This document shows positions 42,501 through 48,583 of a stretch of 64,000 bases of DNA, one piece after another. Under the pieces are notes generated by a model, which saw only the letters and a program-made list of their open reading frames with translations, was not told the origin of the DNA and made no database searches. The stretch's first letter is position 1; the number at the start of each line of letters is the position of its first letter. Source of the DNA: Bacteroidaceae bacterium. GTDB taxonomy: Bacteria; Bacteroidota; Bacteroidia; Bacteroidales; Bacteroidaceae. The stretch covers positions 1-64,000 of the forward strand of contig JAKSLT010000001.1 in the NCBI GenBank assembly GCA_024401055.1, written 5' to 3'. The translations under genes and the position numbers were made by a program.

Positions 42501-45500
42501 GGGCTCCTGTTTGCCGCAATCACACACCTTATTATATATAAGGGCACCGACGCGGTCGGTCAGTTCGTCCAGTTCGCGGTATGTGTATTGCTTGTCTTTG
42601 AAGACGGCGGCCACATTGTCGGGGTATCGCTCGGCAGCCTTCTTGAAGAGTGTGAGTACCGTCTCCTTATTTTGGTTGTCGTCCGATGTTTCCCAGCGAG
42701 CCTCGTTGAAGGAGTCAAGTTGCGCGGTCATCTGCTCATCGCAGAGGGTAATGTCGCTCATTTTTTCCTTCACGAGAAGTTCCTCCACGATGTGCTGCAG
42801 GACGGCACCGAAGCCCTTCATCATTTCCACGGAGAAGAGGCTCTCGTCGTATTCCACGCGGATGCTCCCGCTTTGAGCCATGTTGCCCTCTATCAATACG
42901 GCCAGAGGGAACTTGGCCTTTTGCAGTTCCAGTCCCTGCAAAGTGAGAGCCCCCTTCTTGCATGCGTACTTACTGATGAGGCCCACTTGGTAGGCGTACA
43001 TTATGTGGGCAGCGAAGCCGAATTTCTCCACAATCTTGCCATAGGGGTAATCCTCATAGGCAAGGGTGTCGAGGAAGGTGCCGGCCGTCTGGCGCAGATA
43101 GTCGTCCACGCTCATGCTGTCATCTACATGGCCAACGATAGGCAGCGTATTGACGAACATGCCGAAGGTCTTGGCAATGCGCAGATTGCTGCGCCCGCTG
43201 GATACCAGGCAGAGGCCCACGGTTTCCTCTGCCGTATAGCGGGCGGAGGCTATCATCAATGCAGCGAGATAAAGCGCGGCGGGTGTGATGCCGAGGCTAC
43301 GGCACTTCTCCTGTGTGGCCTGTAGGTCGGTGGGTATGCGTAATTCGGCCTGATGGTGGCGGTCGTCGCCATCGTAGAGGTCGGGCAGCAGAGCCGTGGC
43401 TTCTTCTATCTTGCCGAGTTGTTCGGCGAAGAACTGCTCTGTGGCGGGCTCTATCTTTTGGTCGGCCACAAACTGATAATAGTCATATTGTTCACCTTCC
43501 GGCGTCTCTCCATCGAGAGCCTGGCAGAGTTGCCTGTAGAAGATGTCCAGCGAGCCGCCGTCCATGATAAGGTGGTGGAAGTCGGCCAATACATGGAGGC
43601 CTGCGGGCGTTTCCACAATTTCCAGTCGGAAGAGCGGTCCTTCCTGTAAGGCAAACGGGCGCACGAAGTTCTTCTTTTCTTGCTCCAGCTCCGGCTCCGA
43701 CATGGTGCGGACGGGGATTTCCAGCGTCCTGTCCTTTTTAATGCACTGGTAGGGCTCACCGTCGTCGGCGGTTTGGAAATGGGTGAAGAGGTGCGGGTGC
43801 TTTTCTACGACCTTCCTCAAGGCCTCCTCCACCTCCCCTGCGGAGAGACCTTCGGGCATGCCGATGCAGACGGGTATGTTGTATTGTATATCGTCGGGGC
43901 TGGCCATACACTCGGCGTAGATACCGAGTTGGGAGAAGGATAAAGCCCCCTCCCCGCTCCCCCTTTGGGGGAGAGCTTCAGTGTGGGTCGTACCCTCTCT
44001 GGGGGCTGAGATGCGAGCTGCCAATTCCTTTACGGTAGGTTTGCGTTGTACTTCCCTTACGGAAAGGGTGGCGTTCATCTTTTGATTTACCATCACAGAG
44101 AAACGGATGGCCAGTAGCGACGTCAGACCAACGCTGACGAGGTTGGTGGTGATGCCGAAGTTGTCCGTGCCCAGTATTTCGGCCGCAATGTCGTAGAGGG
44201 CTTGCTCTTCGGCAGTCTCCGGCATGACTTTATCTTCGGCCGATAGTGTCAGCACGGGCTCGGGCAGGGACTTGAGGTCGGTCTTGCCGTTGGGAGAGAT
44301 GGGCATCTTCTCCATTTCTACGAAGATGGTGGGCACCATATAGTGCGTCAGGCTCTTGCCCATCTGTTCCTTGAGAATACCCTCTAAATCTTCTTTTGAG
44401 GGAGACTTGCTTTCGTTCTCGTTTTCGTTTTTGTTATTTTGGTTGTCGCACATGCGACCGTTCTCGGCTCTCGTGTAGTATGCCACGAGGTGGTCGTGTC
44501 CTTCCACGCTCTTAATCATCACCACGCCCTCTTTCACCTGTGGCTGGCGGCAGAGCACGGTTTCCACTTCGCCCAGTTCGATGCGCAAGCCGTTGAGTTT
44601 GATTTGGTGGTCCTTACGGCCTAGGATGATGACCTCGCCCTCGGCGTTCCAGTAAGCATAGTCACCCGACTTGTAGCAATGTTCGCCTTTGTAGTCGATG
44701 AAGGCCTCTGCCGTCTTGTCGGGCAGGTCATTGTAGCCGGCAGCCACGCCCATACCGCCGATGAGAAGTTCGCCGGTCACGCCTACGGGCAATTCGTTCA
44801 GGTCGTTATCTACTACGTATTCCTTTACGTTCAACAGCGGACGGCCTATGGTGATGTGTTCGCTGTGTGTCAGTTCCTTGCCGTTGCTGCTCACGCTGAT
44901 TTCCGTGGGGCCGTAGGTATTGAAGAGGCGGGCCTTGGGAGCCAGTTCCTTTATCTGCGGCAAAAGCGTCGGGGGGTATTTCTCGCCGCCCAGCACGATG
45001 AACTTACAGCGGGCAAAGGCCTCGCGGAAGGCGGGTAGGTCAAGGAACATCTTCAGTCGCGAAGGTGTGCCGCTGAAGCCATCTACGCCTGTCTTGTCCA
45101 TAAGGTCAGCCAAGGCCTGCGGGTCGTTCACCTGTTCCTCGTCGGCAAATACCAACGTCATGCCGTTATATAGCGAGGCGCCGATTTCTTTCAGCGACAG
45201 GTCAAAACTTACCGTGGTGATGCACAGCATTGTGTGGCAGTCGTTAACGAGCGCATGGAAGTGGCGGTTCTCTTCGTGGGCGGTCAGGTAGTTGCAAATG
45301 CCTTTGTGGCGGAGCATCACGCCCTTCGGACGTCCTGTTGAGCCGCTGGTGTAGATGAGGTAGGCGAGGTCGTCGGGACTAGCCCCCTCCCCGCTCCCCC
45401 TTTTGGGGAGAGCCTCAGCGTGGGTCTTACCCTCTTGGGAAGTCCCCCCAAAGGGGGGATTTAGGGGGGCTGATTCAATGTCCAGAGCCCGTTCGCCGTA

Positions 45501-47123
45501 GTCGGCCATCTTGTCCTGGGTGGTGATGACGTAGCGGGCGTGGCTGTCTTCCGTGATGAGGCGTATGCGCTCGGCGGGGTATTCGGGGTCGCAGGGTATG
45601 TAGGCGGCGCCGGCCTTCATCACGCCGAACATGGCGATGATGTGCCAGCTCTTGCGGGGCAGGAGGAGGCAGACACGGTCGCCGGGCACCACACCTTTAT
45701 TAATTAATACGCGCGCGAGGGCGTTGGCCTTCTCGTTGAGTTCGCGGTAGGTGAGCGTCTCGTTGCAGGCGATGAGGGCAGTGGCGTCGGGCGTATGTTC
45801 GGCCCAATATTCCAGACTGTTGTGGAAGAGCGGGAAGCGCACGGCCGACGGGTCAAGGCACGTCTGGCGCAGGGCGGCCACCTCTTCCTCCTGCTGCCGG
45901 CTCATAATGCTGACGCCCAGCAGGCGGCTTTCCGGTTCGGCTAAAAAGTGAGCCACCACGGCATCCATCGACTCGGCGAAGCGGCAGGCGAGGTCGGCGG
46001 AGTAGCGTGCCGTGTCGTAGTTGATGACGATGGCGGGCCGTCCCTCCGCGTTGGCTATCGTGATGGTGAAGGGACTTTCCTGACTGTTGGTGCGCAGCAT
46101 CTCATAGGTGACGTCCTGGCCGTTCACGCTGTAGTGGTTGCCCATGGTGCCGTACTGATAGGTGAAGCGCACGTGCTGCTCTATGCCGTAGTTGTGGACG
46201 ACGGAGGCGAAGGAGTACTCCTCGTGTTCCCTCGTTTCCTGGAAGGTGCGGCGCACGCTGAGAATGAACTCGCGCACGCTGGTGTCTTCTATCTTTCCTA
46301 CGAGGGGCATGGTGTTCACAAACATACCCACCACGCCCTGCGTCAGCGGATTGCGGCGACCGTTGCTGATGGTGGTCAGGCACAGGTCGCGCGTGTTGGC
46401 ATAGCGGCTAATCGTATAGAAGGCTGCTGCCATGAAAAGGGCCGACGGCGCCGTGCCGAGGGCCTTGGCCTTCTGCATCACGTCGGGCGTGCTGACGTGA
46501 AGCGTGTGCTCCGCGTGCTCGCCTCCCTCTCCGTTCAGGTCGGCAGGCATCTGCGTGGAGGCTATACCTTCGCCGAACAACTGGTCGTAGTAGGCTTTAT
46601 GGTCGGTCGTGTCGGCGTGCTGCGCAGCGGCAAACTCGGCATAACTGTGGGCCTCGGCCGTGGGGGCTGTCCCTTCCAGAGCCGCACAGATTTCGTTCAT
46701 CAGGATATTGAGTGAGGCACCGTCATAGACAAGGTGGTGGTAGTCCATCAGCAACACGGCCCCATGGGGCGTGTCGAGCACCTTGACGCGATGGAGCGGG
46801 CCGCGATTGATATCAAACGGGCGGACAAAGGCCTTCTTTGCGGATGCTATCCCGCTTTCTTCCACCTTCTCACATTCTACTTCCGCGTGGCACACCTCGG
46901 CATACACCTGCACGGGACCGTCAGTCCCTTCCTCGAAATGCGAGAACAGGGCGGGGTGATTTTCCATCGTTTTCTTTACAGCCTCGGCCAAGTCCTCGGG
47001 CTTGATGTCCTGCGGGAAGGGCACTGCCTTCGGGGTGTTGTAACGCAGACTCTCGGGATTAAGAATGCAATCAATGTAAACGCCTTGCTGGGCACTGGTA
47101 AGGAAAGAAGTTTTGTCTCTCAT
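36594..47123 (-). CDS. three-module NRPS ending in a thioester reductase
   Basis: 3509 aa from the ATG at 47123 (MRDKTSFLTSAQQGVYIDC); the GTG nine codons upstream is less likely. Order: C1 (HHLVYDG 129-135), A1 (YTSGSTGRPKG from 591), T1 (Ser 1002), C2 (HHLIMDG from 1183), A2 (from 1637), T2 (Ser 2013), C3 (HHLVADG from 2208), A3 (from 2660), T3 (Ser 3052), then an NAD(P)-binding reductase (GATGFLG ~3143-3149; catalytic YAASK 3301-3305). All C and T active residues are present. Hand-aligned A pocket residues read DLKSILTVS, DAMFLVGIF and DLGSVTTMG; I cannot assign substrates. The product should be a tripeptide (perhaps N-acylated, since the first domain is C) released as aldehyde or alcohol. 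Repeat insertions sit in A1 (552-581) and in interdomain linkers. Confidence 0.93.
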   Translation of the reverse strand: MRDKTSFLTSAQQGVYIDCILNPESLRYNTPKAVPFPQDIKPEDLAEAVKKTMENHPALFSHFEEGTDGPVQVYAEVCHAEVECEKVEESGIASAKKAFVRPFDINRGPLHRVKVLDTPHGAVLLMDYHHLVYDGASLNILMNEICAALEGTAPTAEAHSYAEFAAAQHADTTDHKAYYDQLFGEGIASTQMPADLNGEGGEHAEHTLHVSTPDVMQKAKALGTAPSALFMAAAFYTISRYANTRDLCLTTISNGRRNPLTQGVVGMFVNTMPLVGKIEDTSVREFILSVRRTFQETREHEEYSFASVVHNYGIEQHVRFTYQYGTMGNHYSVNGQDVTYEMLRTNSQESPFTITIANAEGRPAIVINYDTARYSADLACRFAESMDAVVAHFLAEPESRLLGVSIMSRQQEEEVAALRQTCLDPSAVRFPLFHNSLEYWAEHTPDATALIACNETLTYRELNEKANALARVLINKGVVPGDRVCLLLPRKSWHIIAMFGVMKAGAAYIPCDPEYPAERIRLITEDSHARYVITTQDKMADYGERALDIESAPLNPPFGGTSQEGKTHAEALPKRGSGEGASPDDLAYLIYTSGSTGRPKGVMLRHKGICNYLTAHEENRHFHALVNDCHTMLCITTVSFDLSLKEIGASLYNGMTLVFADEEQVNDPQALADLMDKTGVDGFSGTPSRLKMFLDLPAFREAFARCKFIVLGGEKYPPTLLPQIKELAPKARLFNTYGPTEISVSSNGKELTHSEHITIGRPLLNVKEYVVDNDLNELPVGVTGELLIGGMGVAAGYNDLPDKTAEAFIDYKGEHCYKSGDYAYWNAEGEVIILGRKDHQIKLNGLRIELGEVETVLCRQPQVKEGVVMIKSVEGHDHLVAYYTRAENGRMCDNQNNKNENENESKSPSKEDLEGILKEQMGKSLTHYMVPTIFVEMEKMPISPNGKTDLKSLPEPVLTLSAEDKVMPETAEEQALYDIAAEILGTDNFGITTNLVSVGLTSLLAIRFSVMVNQKMNATLSVREVQRKPTVKELAARISAPREGTTHTEALPQRGSGEGALSFSQLGIYAECMASPDDIQYNIPVCIGMPEGLSAGEVEEALRKVVEKHPHLFTHFQTADDGEPYQCIKKDRTLEIPVRTMSEPELEQEKKNFVRPFALQEGPLFRLEIVETPAGLHVLADFHHLIMDGGSLDIFYRQLCQALDGETPEGEQYDYYQFVADQKIEPATEQFFAEQLGKIEEATALLPDLYDGDDRHHQAELRIPTDLQATQEKCRSLGITPAALYLAALMIASARYTAEETVGLCLVSSGRSNLRIAKTFGMFVNTLPIVGHVDDSMSVDDYLRQTAGTFLDTLAYEDYPYGKIVEKFGFAAHIMYAYQVGLISKYACKKGALTLQGLELQKAKFPLAVLIEGNMAQSGSIRVEYDESLFSVEMMKGFGAVLQHIVEELLVKEKMSDITLCDEQMTAQLDSFNEARWETSDDNQNKETVLTLFKKAAERYPDNVAAVFKDKQYTYRELDELTDRVGALIYNKVCDCGKQEPVVSILIPRNEYMFILPLAVMKAGCAYQPLDPSYPQERLNFMVKDAEAALLIADEELRDLINEYEGEVVLTRELEHIEVRELPTCSLTSQSLFILLYTSGSTGVPKGVMLEHGNLVAFINWYRRYYGLEPEHNVAAYASFGFDACMMDLYPALTTGATVHIIPEDIRLDLVALNDYFEDNNITHSFMTTQVGVQFLLNTKNHSLKHLSVGGEKLISVDSPEGYILHNGYGPTECTIFSTILPVLKNEPNIPIGQPIGELKGYVMDKHLHRLPVGAAGELVIVGPQVGRGYLNRPDKTAESFFTLNGERAYHSGDIVRYRTDGNIEFVGRKDGQVKIRGFRIELKEVEAVIREFAGIRDVTVQAFDDSNGGKFIAAYIVSDETVDINALNNFILEQKPPYMVPAITMQIEEIPLNVNQKVDKKALPVACATTKITETAAPLNTLEKELKAIIASVINTEDFGVTDVLGYVGLTSISSIRLAALLYKRFGVKVNSKALVKSDSLQSIENEILEMWMKAPMASSTEGESPKSAETSSHERTREELEAPLTFPQIGVFMDCEMNPDTTMYNIATMYEFPAETTPAALSKAVKTAVESHPALFCNFFQTDEGVVMRKNEAHKFEVTQKTMSREELDTYKQDFVRPFNVGQDLLVRAEIVQLTDGPCCLLFDMHHLVADGSSLDLIMKQITALLDGQEIESETFSYLRFATEQNAKAEKDLAEHKAFYDEMFATYENSATVPADKNDTEEGLPQHVTADIPETLLNLKLPQGVTQAHFWFAAFNYALSRYANTKDVFTAFISSGRQNIDIIDTVGMFVNTLPCAVHIKEQSVEEYLREVSETFSDIMLDHENYPFARIAGDYGFKDSVSYAYQMGVKNTYRTGGKEIKMSGMALSKAKIPLCIFIQNVKGVPSVDAEYDDSKYTRELAGRFAESIVATAEHFAAQMKAPVKSISIMSERQRLEVEAMHSVHEDLNFPIRTFHQGIEQWAEKTPDALAIMACDRDLTYRQYNDEANQMARALMARGVKRGDRVILLLPRRSYYLTALFAVMKCGAAFIPMDPEYPADRIAYILEDAGGRYIITTSDKVAEHPGRAIDIAELQQEGSKYDTHNLDIEVSPHDLAYLIYTSGSTGRPKGVMIEHLGAASFLTFYKSDTNYGSDSQANRVGLCQSSVSFDLSVGEIGVQVFNGDTVAFANEDEMMSPVEMVKLCRRTGAQTISGTPSRLAVNLELEEYHDLIKNQMKCVVTGGEKLPAPLLDELEKMDVYIINTYGPTETTMGSSAGVLNGTRQIHVGKPFTNYTYQVLDSDRNELPVGVMGELCIGGIGLARGYNNMPERTAETFITWQGERIYRTGDYSMWTPEGNIIIMGRTDNQVKLNGLRIELGEVESVMAQHAGMKQCVAIIKKLGPIDKLIGYYTVDESVADIPVEEYEEALRTEMAVKLTPYMVPGIFVRLDEIPLTPVGKTDVKRLPTPSLQNSAYVAPQNATEKTFCEIFQKILHIERIGATDNFFELGGTSLVAMQLIAEAAKAGFKMVYKQVFDHATPRLLAQMLDPEAGNKSDDTSSKPFIDQITNYDYAPLESVLALNTLDNFRAGECYATMGNVFLAGATGFLGIHVLHNLILRDDVPHIYCLVRPNKVLSAESRLRTLLAYYFDDAYEELFKEGRIVVVQGDVTDAKVFQQFNEPIDVLINCAANVKHFSAGTDIEDINITGAQNCIDLCLRLGARFIQTSTGSVAGAKVSDKPEPPHMLSERDLYFGQELSTKYAASKFLAERAVIHAVRHQGLRGKIMRLGNLSARSTDGEFQINFRSNNAMSALKAYQTLGCFPYSRDFGYSEFSPINEVADAVIRLSLTPDCCTIFQPGNVHWPPYGDIIECMNRLGLHIERVEDDVFKERLAQALNDPAKSSLVQSLVAYSNASDGKVHTVNGWDPKSYTAQVLLRLGFRWSFTTWDYLYAYLGNLKSLGVFDEDYQR
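41204..41230 (-). repeat. family E palindrome in the A2-T2 linker of the NRPS
   Basis: TTATTTTGGTTGTCGCACAT plus GCGACCG, read as PVACATTKIT. The copy at 44433-44460 is read in another frame. Confidence 0.8.
43944..44007 (-). repeat. family A element, 64-bp internally deleted copy in the T1-C2 linker
   Basis: Ends match the 91-bp copies but one hairpin is missing. Read as APREGTTHTEALPQRGSGEGA (residues ~1040-1060). Confidence 0.85.
44411..44460 (-). repeat. family E palindrome plus ACGAAA simple repeat in the A1 C-terminal subdomain
   Basis: The palindrome is read ENGRMCDNQN and is followed by NKNENENESK from a GTTTTC-type simple sequence, a loop between the YYT strand and the HYMVP helix region. 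Confidence 0.8.
45381..45471 (-). repeat. family A element, complete 91-bp copy inside A1 of the NRPS
   Basis: Thirty codons (A552-A581), APLNPPFGGTS..ALPKRGSGEGA, placed about ten residues before core motif A3. Confidence 0.92.
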
Positions 47124-47660
47124 ATAAATTATTATTTTTACCAGCCTCACCCCGTCGGAGCTTCCTTCGGAACTCCGCCACCCCTCCCCGAAAAGGGAGG
47201 GGGAGAATGCCCCTGCGGACGGTGAAGCACTATAAACTTTTTATTTTTTTTACTTTTATTATGACAACAGACAACAGACAACGAGACGCTCGTCAATGCA
47301 AGGAGACGCTTGCCTGAACATGAACACCGTAAACAAAGCGTAGGCCGGTTGTGGCCGGAGCGTATAAAAGTTGTTTTTGTTGTATCTGTTGTCTTTTCTT
47401 TTTTACTTATTACTTATTTAAGCGGAAAATCTTTGTGCAAAGGTAACAAAAAAAAAGGAAAATCCCGGTTTTTTCTTTGAAAAAAACATAATTAGCCCTC
47501 TCCTTACGAACGAATTTATCTTCAAACAGGCCTTTTTCATTAGAAATACCGCCTTCGTCTTATGCTTTTGTGCTCTTCGTACTTGTTATTGTGCCCAGCG
47601 TCGTCAAGATCCCCTACCTCGTCCTTTTCCCGGGGGCCAGTTTAAGGGCAAAAAAAAACT
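47124..47660. other. NRPS leader and spacer without genes
   Basis: Contains the family B half-element, TTGTCTGTTGTC-type simple repeats (47262-47400), an ACTTATTACTTATT tract, and a minus-strand TACCTTTG box (47438-47445) without a clear -33. If used, that promoter gives the NRPS a leader of over 300 nt. No tRNA or ORF is supported. Confidence 0.55.
47143..47222 (-). repeat. family B half-element in the NRPS leader
   Basis: AGCCTCACCCCGTC followed by CACCCCTCCCCGAAAAGGG; begins 20 bp upstream of the NRPS ATG and so lies in its 5' untranslated region. Confidence 0.8.
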
Positions 47661-47676
47661 CCCCGCTATCGGGGAG
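47650..47676 (-). terminator. rho-independent terminator of the second HU-like gene
   Basis: On the minus strand, CTCCCCG-ATAG-CGGGGAG followed directly by a run of nine T. A clean intrinsic terminator about 75 bp after the stop at 47751. Confidence 0.88.
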
Positions 47677-47750
47677 GTAATTCTGAATTTCGGTTGAAGG
47701 ATTCGGAACGGGCGGCCCGGCCGTCACTGTCCGCGCCGAAGGCTTCTCTG

Positions 47751-48350
47751 TCATTTTGCAGGGCGGAACTGCACGACGTTTCCGTATTTGCTCCTCGCGA
47801 GCTCGCCTTGCTCCACGAGGACAAGCAGCAGCTCTCTGGCCTTTCCGCGCCTGAGGTTCATGCCGCGCATCAAGTCTGTCGTGATGAGCACTTCGTGAGA
47901 GGCGAACCACTCGTTGCAGAACGCTTTCACCTCGTCGGGTGTCACGTGGCCCGACTCGTGGAGGGCCGTGGCCTGATACTTGGTAAAGAAGCGCACGGCC
48001 TTGATAAATTCGCGGTCGGGCAGAAACTGCACGGTCTTCGTGCTGATGTCCTCGTTGCGGAACTTGTCGCCCTCATACACGGGGCGCGTGAATTCCGGAA
48101 TAAGGCTGATGCGCCCTATCTTTTCAAGCTGTATGTTGCGCCCCTGAGCCAGAGCGTCGATTATATAGCTCCGCAGGGCAGAGAGCACGCCGCTGATGTC
48201 GGCGGGAGTGAGCGTGGTGCTGTGCGAAAGGACTTGGGCTACTTCTTCGGCAGTATCCGTGTGGGGATTGTTGACGCGCAGATGTAATTTCTTGTTGACG
48301 GGCGTCTCATCTTTTCTGCATGGAGAAACGTAGGGAGTGACTTTGACCAT
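47751..48350 (-). CDS. HU-like DNA-binding protein, paralogue of 3311-3913
   Basis: 199 aa. Same plan as the first copy: N-terminal strand region, LTPADISGVLSALRSYIIDALAQGRNIQLEKIGRISLIPEF (HU-like), FLPDREFIKAVRFF, and a C-terminal HTH-like part (TTDLMRGMNLRRGKARELLLVLVEQGEL). It is preceded by phased array 3 and followed by its own terminator, so transcribed alone. Target sites are unknown; the upstream array is the obvious candidate. Confidence 0.78.
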   Translation of the reverse strand: MVKVTPYVSPCRKDETPVNKKLHLRVNNPHTDTAEEVAQVLSHSTTLTPADISGVLSALRSYIIDALAQGRNIQLEKIGRISLIPEFTRPVYEGDKFRNEDISTKTVQFLPDREFIKAVRFFTKYQATALHESGHVTPDEVKAFCNEWFASHEVLITTDLMRGMNLRRGKARELLLVLVEQGELARSKYGNVVQFRPAK

Positions 48351-48438
48351 ATTTCTTGGGATTGGGGATAGTAAAATGCGGGGTGGGGTGTCTCTGGGGC
48401 TGCTTTCGGAAAAAGGAACCCGGGCTTAATTGTTTTTT

Positions 48439-48514
48439 GACAATTGTCGAAAGTATTTTTGACAACTGTCGAAACTTTTTTTGACAACTGTCGAAAGTAT
48501 TTTTGACAATTGTC
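48439..48514. repeat. phased palindrome array 3 (4 x 22 bp, core GACAATTGTC)
   Basis: GACAATTGTC, GACAACTGTC, GACAACTGTC and GACAATTGTC begin at 48439, 48461, 48483 and 48505, exactly 22 bp apart, each inside TTTTTGACAAYTGTCGAAA. It ends about 90 bp upstream of the HU-like start at 48350. No gene is seen in 48351-48583. Confidence 0.92.
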
Positions 48515-48583
48515 GAAATGAAACTAAATCACGGTTTAGTTTTCGTAAAACTTTTTATTTTTTACTTTTTACTTTTTATTTAT

